A stretch of DNA of 8,395 nt, taken from an uncultured Dialister sp. Lineage in GTDB: Bacteria > Bacillota > Negativicutes > Veillonellales > Dialisteraceae. Both the position numbers and the translations under genes were made by a program. Numbering within the stretch: the stretch's first letter is position 1; every line of letters starts with the position of its first letter. The notes below the pieces were generated by a model, which made no database searches, had not been told where the DNA came from, and saw only the letters and a program-made list of their open reading frames with translations. The stretch is from the NCBI RefSeq assembly GCF_900765565.1, contig NZ_CAAFRZ010000026.1:1-8395 (forward strand), in the 5' to 3' direction. Shown here piece after piece: positions 1 through 5,428 of this stretch.

Positions 1-2
1 CG

Positions 3-65
3 AATAGCGAGCTATTTAAGGAGAACTATGACGAAGCAGTGCATAAAAATCCTTATGAAATCTGA
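3..65 (+). CDS. C-terminal tail of an unidentified protein, cut by window edge
   Basis: A frame open from the window edge ends with TGA at 63-65 and reads NSELFKENYDEAVHKNPYEI. It is charged and aromatic, as a real C-terminus would be. This stretch is clearly more AT-rich than the genes that follow, and it lies directly before a decapitated carbonic anhydrase gene, so the C-terminus of a transposase from an insertion element is a reasonable guess. I do not recognise the family. A competing frame is also open from base 1 to the TAA at 76-78; it contains an ATG at 28 preceded by AAGGAG and would end KSDSAN. Only one of the two can be the main reading, and 20 residues are too few to decide. Confidence 0.3.
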   Translation, partial: NSELFKENYDEAVHKNPYEI

Positions 66-93
66 CTCTGCGAATTAATCAGCGCTTCCCTAG

Positions 94-531
94 TACCATG
101 CCACGGTCCGGGGTGACAAAGCCATCACCATCGGGGACTACACCAATGTACAGGACAATACGGTGATCCACGGGGAAAGCTATGAATGCCACATCGGAAA
201 CTTTGTGACCATCGGCCACAGTGCCCTTCTTCACTGCTGCCGGGTCGAAGACAACTGCCTCATCGGCATGGGAGCCTGCGTACTGGACCAGTCGGTCACC
301 GGTGAAGGCTCGATCGTAGCTGCCGGTGCCCTGGTCACCAAAGGTACCATCGTGCCGCCCCATTCCCTCGTCATGGGCCGTCCTGCCAAAGTCGTCAAGC
401 AGCTGGACGAAAAAACGGTCGAAAAAATTCACCTCCAGGCTGTCCGCTATAAGACCCTGTGGACAGAAGAATACAACCTCCTTCCCGATGCCGATGGCGA
501 GCGGTATGACAAAGACCGGATCTTCTCCTGA
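94..531 (+). pseudogene. Gamma-class carbonic anhydrase family protein, 5'-truncated
   Basis: From 94 the frame reads YHATVRGD, then GDYTNVQDNTVIHGES, then VTIGHSALLHCC and a left-handed beta-helix pattern to the TGA at 529-531. This is the gamma carbonic anhydrase / YrdA-PaaY-CamH fold, a trimeric zinc-type hexapeptide-repeat protein. The three expected metal-binding histidines are present: one in NTVIHG and two in GHSALLHC. The family normally has about 170-190 residues with the motif [S/W]W-x-x-A-x-x-RGD some 40-50 residues in. Here an in-frame TAG at 91-93 stands where the conserved Trp before YHA belongs, and the DNA upstream shows no similarity to the missing N-terminal strands. The first 35-45 residues are therefore absent. 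A GTG at 163 could open a 122-residue product, but that would drop the RGD strand needed for trimer packing. I infer that the gene was disrupted, probably by an insertion whose end lies near 80-93. Confidence 0.8.
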
Positions 532-555
532 CACAAGGAAGAGCTGATGAATCCG

Positions 556-579
556 CGGCGCTATTTGAATTATGCGCCG
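556..579. repeat. Intergenic palindrome P1, degenerate copy
   Basis: CGGCGC (556-561) and GCGCCG (574-579) pair across a 12-nt AT-rich loop, TATTTGAATTAT. It is the first of seven related palindromes in the window. It sits 25 bases after the carbonic anhydrase stop, without a T-run, so it is not a typical terminator. Confidence 0.65.
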
Positions 580-587
580 TACCTTCA

Positions 588-614
588 CCTCAGCCTACTT
601 AGTCACTTCAGCCA
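588..614. repeat. 9-nt tandem array, three units
   Basis: Three degenerate copies of a nonamer: CCTCAGCCT, ACTTAGTCA, CTTCAGCCA. The same unit recurs at 2400-2435 and 8196-8222, each time shortly after a GC-rich palindrome. Confidence 0.6.
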
Positions 615-622
615 CTTTTCAC

Positions 623-783
623 CCGCTTTATGCGGTTAGTGCTCACATGGCATTCAATGCCGATAGTACACCCCTCTCGCTTCGCTCGCGTCGCCCCGCT
701 GGGAAGCGACTCACTATGATTTGAGCGTCGCTGGCGCTCCTCCAAATCATGTTCGCTGCCACCTCAAGGGGACAAGGTCTCTA
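623..783. other. Gene-free stretch with small inverted repeats
   Basis: No convincing coding frame is seen. It holds several inverted repeats: CCGC/GCGG at 623-635, GGCATT/AATGCC at 649-661 with a one-base centre, and an 8-bp pair ATGATTTG (716-723) / CAAATCAT (743-750). The last pair has an inner AGCG/CGCT pair. The segment 671-692 is a CG-rich run of CGCT/CTCGC words. Confidence 0.5.
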
Positions 784-876
784 GCGGCAAAGCCGCAGTC
801 AGGCCTCATAAGGCGGCGCTATATAATTTCTGCGCCGCCACCATCATTCCTAATTCCTCATTCCTAATTCCTCATT
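784..876. repeat. Composite repeat R2: mini-hairpin, palindrome P2, 7-nt array
   Basis: Three parts lie in order. First is a mini-hairpin, GCGGC-AAA-GCCGC (784-796). Next comes the linker AGTCAGGCCTCATAA and a perfect 8-bp palindrome, GGCGGCGC (812-819) / GCGCCGCC (832-839), around the 12-nt loop TATATAATTTCT. Last is an array of 7-nt units alternating CATTCCT and AATTCCT (845-876). Mini-hairpin, linker and palindrome recur almost unchanged at 2338-2393 and, more diverged, at 8112-8167. Confidence 0.85.
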
Positions 877-901
877 TTCCCCTCTGCCACTGTCCCACTA
901 T

Positions 902-941
902 AAAACCCTCCCCATGACATACTGCCATGGAAGAGGGTTTT
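902..941 (-). terminator. Bidirectional rho-independent terminator of the YitT gene
   Basis: AAAACCCTC (902-910) pairs perfectly with GAGGGTTTT (933-941). Inside it CCATG (912-916) pairs with CATGG (926-930). It lies 10 bases beyond the YitT stop codon. Read on the minus strand the stem ends in TTTT; read on the plus strand it also ends in TTTT, so it may stop transcripts from both sides. Confidence 0.8.
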
Positions 942-951
942 CTTTGCCTAT

Positions 952-1815
952 TTACTGACTTTTCCCTTTGATCAGCCCGCCCTGCACTTCCTGCACGTCG
1001 AAGACGGAAAGGAACGCAGAAGGATCGATGTGATGCACCACCTGTTTCAGCTTCGTCACTTCCAGCCGGGTCACCACGCAGTAGAGCACGTCCTTGTCAT
1101 CCTTCAGGTAGCCTCCCTGCCCATGCAGCCGGGTGACAGCCCTGCCCATGTCGTGGACAATGGCATCCGCCACGGCATCGTAGTCCGTGGTGACGATGAA
1201 AATGCCTTTGGAAGAATCGAGTCCCGTGGACACCGCATCGATCATACGGGAGCAGATGAAGTAGGCAATGAGGGAATACATGGCGCTGTTCCAGCTGAAT
1301 ACGAATCCCGCCGCCCCCAGGATGAAGAGGTTGAAGAACATGATGATTTCCCCCACGGAGAAGGAGGACTTATTGTCCAGCCAGATGGCCACGATTTCCG
1401 TGCCATCCGTGGAGCCGCCGCTCTTGATGACGATGCCCACGCCGATACCGATAATGATGCCGCCGAAAATGGTGGACAGGAAGGGATCCGTCGTGGCGGG
1501 CGTCAGCGTTTCGAAATAGGAAGAGCAGAGAGAGAGCACCACGATGGCAAAGGTCGCCGATGCCGCCAGCCCCGCCCCCAGGCGCTTGTACCCCAGGTAG
1601 AAAAAGGGCAGGTTCAGTACCACGATGAGCACAGAAAAAGGAATCCCCGTCACCGCCTGCACCAGCAGGGAAATACCGGTGACCCCGCCATCGATGATGT
1701 GGTTGGGGATAAGAAACAGGTTCAGCCCTGCAGAATAAATAATGGCCCCAATGGCCAGTCCCACAATTCGTTTGAAAAGGGACCAGAAATCGATCGTTCT
1801 TCCGGCTACCGTCAT
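952..1815 (-). CDS. YitT family membrane protein (DUF161 plus DUF2179)
   Basis: This 287-residue protein matches the usual YitT family length of 280-290. Residues about 15-190 hold five or six hydrophobic segments (near 15-36, 45-73, 83-98, 112-130, 154-188) and the family motif GGSTDGTEI at 133-141. Residues about 203-280 form the soluble DUF2179 domain, with the typical HGQGGYLKDDKDVLYCVVTRLEV stretch split around 231-253 and the ending DVQEVQGG. The start ATG at 1815 has GGAGG about 5 bases upstream. The family is an uncharacterised multi-pass membrane family. Some members have been proposed to be transporters, and nothing here points to a substrate. The gene begins only about 17 bases after the terminator of tRNA-Ser on the same strand. 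I see no convincing promoter of its own in that gap, so it may depend on readthrough. Confidence 0.93.
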   Translation of the reverse strand: MTVAGRTIDFWSLFKRIVGLAIGAIIYSAGLNLFLIPNHIIDGGVTGISLLVQAVTGIPFSVLIVVLNLPFFYLGYKRLGAGLAASATFAIVVLSLCSSYFETLTPATTDPFLSTIFGGIIIGIGVGIVIKSGGSTDGTEIVAIWLDNKSSFSVGEIIMFFNLFILGAAGFVFSWNSAMYSLIAYFICSRMIDAVSTGLDSSKGIFIVTTDYDAVADAIVHDMGRAVTRLHGQGGYLKDDKDVLYCVVTRLEVTKLKQVVHHIDPSAFLSVFDVQEVQGGLIKGKSQ

Positions 1816-1831
1816 ACAGCCTCCATAGTAT

Positions 1832-1856
1832 AAAAAATCCGCGGGTCCCCCGCGGA
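1832..1856 (-). terminator. Rho-independent terminator of tRNA-Ser
   Basis: TCCGCGGG (1838-1845) and CCCGCGGA (1849-1856) form a perfect 8-bp stem with a 3-nt loop. On the minus strand it is followed by six T (1832-1837). It starts 8 bases after the CCA end of the tRNA. Confidence 0.85.
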
Positions 1857-1864
1857 ATCATTTC

Positions 1865-1954
1865 TGGCGGAAGGGATGGGATTCGAACCCATGAACCTCT
1901 CACGAAGTTAACGGTTTTCAAGACCGCCTCCTTCAACCGCTCGGACACCCTTCC
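1865..1954 (-). tRNA. tRNA-Ser(UGA)
   Basis: On the minus strand the gene is 90 nt long including an encoded CCA (1865-1867). Acceptor stem GGAAGGG pairs with CCCTTCC. The D-arm reads TCC...GGA. The anticodon loop is CTTGAAA, giving anticodon TGA, which reads UCA serine codons. A long class II variable arm follows (AACTTC to GAGGTT), then a T-arm with GGTTCGAATCC. The large variable arm, the G discriminator base and the anticodon all agree on serine. It is preceded by a consensus promoter and followed by a terminator, so it looks like a single-gene transcription unit lying directly upstream of the YitT gene. Confidence 0.97.
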
Positions 1955-1966
1955 ATAACGATACCT

Positions 1967-1996
1967 ATTATAGAGGAAAAGATAGAGGATTGTCAA
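1967..1996 (-). promoter_or_regulatory. Consensus sigma-70 type promoter of tRNA-Ser
   Basis: On the minus strand TTGACA (1991-1996) and TATAAT (1967-1972) are both perfect hexamers with an 18-bp spacer. The expected transcription start is near 1960, giving a leader of about 5-6 nt before the mature tRNA end at 1954. Confidence 0.85.
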
Positions 1997-2337
1997 ATAG
2001 GATTGTCAGAAAGGCAGCGGCCTGACGGCTGTAGCGATTCTTAACTGCAGAGTCACTTAGCATACTGCCACCGGCCGAAATGACGGGGTTGGGTAGAGCA
2101 GGGTTTCAGCGAAACGGTTTCCGTAAAATGACTCTTTCCCTATAACGTCATCTCGAGCGGTGGCAAGGGAACTGGATTCGTAGGGAGCCGCAGGCGACTG
2201 AGAATCCAGTGACACGCTTCCCCTTGGGTGGCAAGCACCGAAGTGAGTGTACTCATAAGAATCGTATGTGAGAAAGAGTCGAGAGATCTCTCTGGTCTAT
2301 GTCTATGAAGGCCCTACAATGAAAGATGAGAAATCCA
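1997..2337. repeat. Gene-free DNA holding GTCATYTCGAGCGG-type elements E3 and E1
   Basis: No coding frame is supported. Element E1 runs plus-strand from 2146 to about 2321. It opens with CGTCATCTCGAGCGGTGG and carries AAGAATCGTATGTGAGA at 2257-2273. It continues GAGTCGAGAGATCTC to 2290 and ends near CTACAATG. Element E3, on the minus strand at about 2035-2086, shares the opening (GTCATTTCGGCCGGTGG on that strand) and AAGAATCG. Inside E1 is a 9-bp inverted pair, ACTGGATTC (2171-2179) / GAATCCAGT (2202-2210), which looks like a second hairpin inserted in it. A further inverted copy, E2, lies at 3106-3213. Confidence 0.65.
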
Positions 2338-2435
2338 GCGGCGAAGCCGCAGTCAGGTCTCATAAGGCGGCGCTATATAATTTCTGCGCCGCCACACCCC
2401 CTCAGCCACCTTAACCACCTCAATCACTTCAGCCA
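2338..2435. repeat. Composite repeat R3: mini-hairpin, palindrome P3, 9-nt array
   Basis: Mini-hairpin GCGGC-GAA-GCCGC (2338-2350) is followed by the linker AGTCAGGTCTCATAA and a perfect palindrome, GGCGGCGC (2366-2373) / GCGCCGCC (2386-2393). The 12-nt loop, TATATAATTTCT, is identical to that of P2. Then come four 9-nt units (2400-2435): CCTCAGCCA, CCTTAACCA, CCTCAATCA, CTTCAGCCA. Confidence 0.85.
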
Positions 2436-2450
2436 CCTTTCCTTTCCCCT

Positions 2451-2523
2451 CCAATCCATCCTGCGGCTTTGCCGCGGCCCTTCTCCAAGGGCCTGCATGA
2501 TAGGGAAAGAGTTGAGAGTTGAG
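2451..2523. repeat. Module M1 with two hairpins, then TTGAG 7-nt units
   Basis: It has ATCCTGCGGCTTTGCCGC (hairpin GCGGC-TTT-GCCGC, 2463-2475), a 7-bp stem GGCCCTT (2476-2482) / AAGGGCC (2487-2493), CTGCATG, and two AGTTGAG units (2510-2523). The same order recurs at 2730-2813. The CCCTTCTCCAAGGG core is the reverse complement of the first hairpin of modules L1 and L2. Confidence 0.7.
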
Positions 2524-2591
2524 GTTCAGCAGCTTCGCCGCAAAAAGCTGCATGCTATTGGTCATCTCACATGTTAAGGAAATTGGCAAGC

Positions 2592-2689
2592 ACGTTCCCC
2601 CTTGGAGAAGGGGGACGGCCAAAGGCCGGGGGATGGATCCGCCTCGCAGAGGCGGGACCTGCGTAGCAGGGGGCAAAAGCAGAATTGAG
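2592..2689. repeat. Module L1, four tandem hairpins
   Basis: Four short stems lie head to tail: CCCCCTT/AAGGGGG (2597-2614), CGGCC/GGCCG (2616-2628), CCGCCTC/GAGGCGG (2639-2655) and CCTGC/GCAGG (2658-2670), with loops of 3-4 nt. It ends in AAAAGCAGAATTGAG. A second copy (L2) in the same orientation lies at 8011-8105. Between them 35 bases match exactly (2629-2663 and 8047-8081). Confidence 0.85.
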
Positions 2690-2813
2690 ATTTGAGGAAA
2701 GAGAGTTGAGGCTCCGCGGCATTGCCGCATCCATCCTGCGGCTTTGCCGCGCCCTTTCTCTAAGGGGCTGCATGCTTTGGGATAGATTTGAGAATTGAGA
2801 GTTGAGAGTTGAG
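2690..2813. repeat. TTGAG 7-nt units and module M2
   Basis: Single ATTTGAG and AGTTGAG units (2690-2710) precede a mini-hairpin GCGGC-ATT-GCCGC (2716-2728) and module M2. M2 is GCGGC-TTT-GCCGC (2738-2750) plus a 7-bp stem with one G.U pair, GCCCTTT (2751-2757) / AAGGGGC (2762-2768). Four 7-nt units follow at 2786-2813: ATTTGAG, AATTGAG, AGTTGAG, AGTTGAG. Confidence 0.7.
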
Positions 2814-2818
2814 TTCCA

Positions 2819-2965
2819 GCGGCTTCGCCGCCATTGGGAGAATCAGCCGCCGAAGGCGGCGTTATATAAGGTTTCCCTTCCTTTTAAGCGAAGCGTCCCA
2901 CCCGGTTGGCCAGCGCAGCGCCGCCAACCTACAACCCGCTTCCACAAGCGAAGCGGCGTGGAAGC
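2819..2965. repeat. Hairpin cluster with partial palindrome P4
   Basis: Mini-hairpin GCGGC-TTC-GCCGC (2819-2831) is followed by GCCGCC-GAA-GGCGGC (2846-2860). The latter runs into GTTATATAAGG, a half copy of the P palindrome. Two perfect hairpins with 12-nt loops come next: GGTTGGC (2904-2910) / GCCAACC (2923-2929) and GCTTCCAC (2938-2945) / GTGGAAGC (2958-2965). Confidence 0.65.
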
Positions 2966-3025
2966 CACAACCCTTACGAACCCTCCGCATGATTGGGCCA
3001 GCCGGTTATTACAGATATATATCCT

Positions 3026-3091
3026 GCGGCGCTATATAATTTCTGCGCTGCCTCCCTCCCCTCGGCCGAAGGCCGTTCCCCTTGAGCCACC
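3026..3091. repeat. Palindrome P5 with CGGCCGAAGGCCG tail
   Basis: GCGGCGC (3026-3032) and GCGCTGC (3045-3051) pair, one pair being G.U, around a 12-nt loop identical to that of P2 and P3. About 10 bases later CGGCC-GAA-GGCCG (3063-3075) and CCCTTGAGCCAC follow. The same tail comes after P7 at 8178-8204. Confidence 0.75.
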
Positions 3092-3105
3092 TTTTTACGA
3101 TGCCT

Positions 3106-3213
3106 GCATTGTAACACCGTCACAGGCATTTACCAGGGAGATTTCTCGACTCTCTCACATACGATTCTTGCATTTACCTTCATTCCGGCGCTTACCACCG
3201 CTCGAAATGACGG
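3106..3213 (-). repeat. GTCATTTCGAGCGG element E2, inverted relative to E1
   Basis: On the minus strand it reads CGTCATTTCGAGCGGTGG, then AAGAATCGTATGTGAGA (plus-strand 3153-3169, 17 bases identical to E1), then GAGTCGAGAAATCTC, CTGGT and TACAATG. It lacks the central inserted hairpin found in E1, so it is shorter. It is oriented opposite to E1 about 0.8 kb away. Confidence 0.7.
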
Positions 3214-3298
3214 TAGAGGGATAGAGGCACCACAGTAAGTACAGAGCTCTGAAAAGGTGCCTCTTCCCGCTCCCCGTCATTGCAAGTGGCGGCAACCG
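3206..3298. repeat. Nested inverted repeat and partial element E4
   Basis: AATGACGG (3206-3213) is matched by CCGTCATT (3274-3281). Inside it AGAGGCACC (3223-3231) pairs with GGTGCCTCT (3256-3264), and the centre holds the palindrome CAGAGCTCTG (3242-3251). The right side begins a divergent element copy, GTCATTGCAAGTGGCGGCAA. Confidence 0.6.
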
Positions 3299-3314
3299 CT
3301 GGCAGAATTCAAAA

Positions 3315-3400
3315 GGCGGCGCTTCCCAATTTTGTGCGCCGCCACCTTCACTCCTCACTCCTAACTCCTCACTCCTAACTTTTTCAGCCCCCTCAGCCAC
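3315..3400. repeat. Palindrome P6 with 7-nt array
   Basis: GGCGGCGC (3315-3322) and GCGCCGCC (3336-3343) pair perfectly around a diverged 13-nt loop. A 7-nt array follows from 3349 to 3380 (CACTCCT and AACTCCT alternating), then CCCTCAGCCACTTT, a single 9-nt unit. The array ends about 45 bases before the operon's -10 box. Confidence 0.75.
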
Positions 3401-3426
3401 TTTCCTTCCTCCCTTCCCATAAGGAG

Positions 3427-3465
3427 TATAATATAAAATATTAATCCTATATAGAGAAACCGAGG
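3427..3465 (+). promoter_or_regulatory. Candidate -10 box and ribosome binding site of the operon
   Basis: TATAAT at 3427-3432 lies 40 bases before the MoxR start, in the only AT-rich patch of the upstream region. No good -35 hexamer is present 16-18 bases upstream. GAGG at 3462-3465 sits 7 bases before the ATG at 3473 and supports that start. Confidence 0.45.
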
Positions 3466-3472
3466 TACCTTT

Positions 3473-4414
3473 ATGAATACAAAAGAAATGATCGATTCCA
3501 TCCTGGCGGAAACCGGGAAGGCCGTACTGGGGAAGGAGGAAGTGCTTCGCCGGATTCTCTGTGCCATCCTGGCAGGCGGCCATATCCTCATCGACGACAT
3601 TCCCGGCGTAGGCAAGACCACCATCGCCGTTTCCTTCACCCACGTACTGGGACTGGACTACAAGCGCATGCAGTTCACTCCGGACGTACTGCCGTCAGAT
3701 ATTACGGGGTTTTCCATGTACGACAAGGGAAGCGGCACCTTCCGTTACGTGCCGGGCAGCGCCATGACGAATTTCTTCCTGGCCGATGAAATCAACCGGG
3801 CCTCTCCGAAGACCCAGTCCGCCCTGCTGGAAGTCATGCAGGAAGGGCGGCTCACGGTGGACGGCAAGACCTACGCAGTGCCCCAGCCGTTCATCGTCAT
3901 GGCCACCCAGAACCCCTTCGGTTCCTCCGGCACCCAGGAACTGCCGGAATCCCAGACAGACCGCTTCATGATCCGCATCACCGTAGGCTATCCGGCCCGG
4001 GAAGACGAGATCCATATTCTCTCCGGTGAAAGCCGGAATCCCGCCGAATCCCTGACCCCTGTCATTTCCCCCGCCCAGCTCCTGGCCCTCCGGGAAGAAG
4101 CCAGCCGCATCCACGTGGAAGACAGTCTCTATGGCTACATGGTGGACATCGCCAGGGCCACGAGAAACCATCCGGACATCCGCCTCGGTGTATCTCCCCG
4201 TGGTACCATGTGCCTTGCTTCCATGACGAAGGCCCATGCCCTCATGGAAGGCAGGACCTACGCCACCCCGGACGATGTGATGGCAGTGGCTTCCTACACC
4301 CTGTCCCACCGCATTTCCCTGTCCGGCGACGCCCGGTATGCAGGGAAAACGGCGGAGTCCGTTCTCTCGGATATCATTTCCTCCCTGCCCCTTCCGTCAC
4401 TGAAGGAGGAATAA
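3473..4414 (+). CDS. MoxR family AAA+ ATPase
   Basis: This 313-residue cytoplasmic ATPase is a typical MoxR length. Walker A is DDIPGVGKTT at 41-50. Walker B is FFLADE at 101-106, followed by INRASPKTQSALLEVMQE. Sensor 1 is in ATQNP (144-148). The arginine finger region is LPESQTDRF (157-165), and sensor 2 is in GVSPRG (239-244), in the C-terminal lid domain. All key residues are intact. MoxR proteins act as chaperone-like ATPases in assembling or activating partner proteins and are often encoded next to DUF58 and transglutaminase genes, as here. It is the first gene of a three-gene operon. Its TAA is followed immediately by the ATG of the DUF58 gene, and the AAGGAGGA serving that gene lies inside the end of this one. 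Confidence 0.96.
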   Translation: MNTKEMIDSILAETGKAVLGKEEVLRRILCAILAGGHILIDDIPGVGKTTIAVSFTHVLGLDYKRMQFTPDVLPSDITGFSMYDKGSGTFRYVPGSAMTNFFLADEINRASPKTQSALLEVMQEGRLTVDGKTYAVPQPFIVMATQNPFGSSGTQELPESQTDRFMIRITVGYPAREDEIHILSGESRNPAESLTPVISPAQLLALREEASRIHVEDSLYGYMVDIARATRNHPDIRLGVSPRGTMCLASMTKAHALMEGRTYATPDDVMAVASYTLSHRISLSGDARYAGKTAESVLSDIISSLPLPSLKEE

Positions 4415-5428
4415 ATGGGCCGCCTGTACTATATTTTCATCCTGGCCCTGGCCCTGCTCCTCATGATCATCTATGACCAGTACGATGCCTTTCTGCTGGC
4501 CCTGGTACTCATCCTGACGCCCCTTCCCCTGTACTTCTGGGGAAGATGGGCAGGAAAGCACCTTTCCCTCTCCGCCGCCGGTCCCTCCCATGCCAGCCGG
4601 GGAGACACCGTGGAAATCACGGTGACCGTGGCCGGCTCTTTTCTTTCCTTCCTTGGTTCCCCGGATCTCCTGCTGGATGGCAAGGCCTATGAGTCCTACG
4701 AGGAAACAAAGGAGGGCATCCGTTTCTATTTCACAAAGGATGCCGTCCACTGCGGAAGAGAGGCTCTGGGAAAGGCCGTCTTTTCCTGGACAGACCCCTT
4801 CGGTCTCTTCCACTTCCATCAGGTTCTTCCTACCTCGTCCTATCTGGTGTACCCAAGGGCCGTGGGAAATTACCATGCCGCCCTGGCCAGCCTCCGCAGG
4901 CTCACGGGAAGCGACGAAGTGGAATACTTCGGTGCCACCCCCTACAAACCCGGTGACAACCCCCATCTCATCAACTGGAAAATCACGGCCCGGAAAGAGG
5001 ACGTCTACGTGCGGGATTCCTATCCTGCGGACAGCGAGAAAATCGTACTGGCTGCGGACTACGAAAAAGAGCCGGCACTCCGGGATACGGTGGGCGATGC
5101 CCTCTACTCTCTGGGCCTGGCTCTCCTGTCTGCCCGCATTCCTTTCCGTTTTGCCTTTGCCACCGCCAAAGGGCCCATGACCCAAGCCATACACAGCCGG
5201 GAAGAATGGATGGACAGTCTCTCCGGATTTCTCCGGGCCGGCACCGGTGATGCCCTTCGAGAAAGCACCCTGTCCCCCTATATCCCCATCTGCTATATCA
5301 CGGGAAATCCGAATCCCCCCATTTCCCCCATCCTCCATCCCGCCATCTGGTGTGCTTCTTCCGATGCACCCCATGCAGCCCTTGCCGGGCGGGATGCGAT
5401 TTATGAAGCACTGGGAGGGAAGAAATGA
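4415..5428 (+). CDS. DUF58 domain membrane protein
   Basis: This 337-residue protein has two N-terminal hydrophobic segments (about 4-20 and 25-42) that anchor it. A predicted beta-rich region with the conserved TDPFGLF (126-132) follows. The DUF58 signature is YKPGDNPHLINWKITARKED at 177-196, then VYVRD. DUF58 proteins resemble von Willebrand A domains in fold and are the usual partners of MoxR ATPases. The ATG directly follows the MoxR stop, with AAGGAGGA (4403-4410) 4 bases before it. The 3' end overlaps the next gene as ATGA. The final 80 residues are proline-rich and poorly conserved in general. The molecular role is unknown. Gene order suggests it links the ATPase to the membrane transglutaminase. 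Confidence 0.93.
   Translation: MGRLYYIFILALALLLMIIYDQYDAFLLALVLILTPLPLYFWGRWAGKHLSLSAAGPSHASRGDTVEITVTVAGSFLSFLGSPDLLLDGKAYESYEETKEGIRFYFTKDAVHCGREALGKAVFSWTDPFGLFHFHQVLPTSSYLVYPRAVGNYHAALASLRRLTGSDEVEYFGATPYKPGDNPHLINWKITARKEDVYVRDSYPADSEKIVLAADYEKEPALRDTVGDALYSLGLALLSARIPFRFAFATAKGPMTQAIHSREEWMDSLSGFLRAGTGDALRESTLSPYIPICYITGNPNPPISPILHPAIWCASSDAPHAALAGRDAIYEALGGKK

Noticed and set aside
820..831. TATAAT in palindrome loops as promoters
   Set aside because: No -35 hexamer lies 16-18 bases upstream in any copy, and the hexamer is flanked by strong GC arms. It is kept only as part of the repeat finding.
845..876. Short tandem arrays as a CRISPR
   Set aside because: Units are 7 or 9 nt with no unique spacers and no cas genes nearby.
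1030..1833. Long plus-strand open frame opposite the YitT gene
   Set aside because: It is His/Gly/Asp/Arg-rich with no domain, and lies opposite a gene with clear family motifs and membrane helices. The frames at 3695-4309 and 4397-5374 on the minus strand were rejected for the same reason.
2548..2600. Plus-strand stretch reading MLLVISHVKEIGKHV, faintly like the end of an SbcC/Rad50-type ATPase
   Set aside because: Only about 15 residues, running straight into module L1 with no stop or flanking similarity. Chance is the simpler explanation.
2353..2730. Minus-strand open frame across the repeat block
   Set aside because: It is translated repeat DNA: the 9-nt and 7-nt arrays give KVAEVIEVVKVAEG and similar runs. 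No ribosome binding site or family similarity is seen. Other frames at 2326-3643 were rejected for the same reason.
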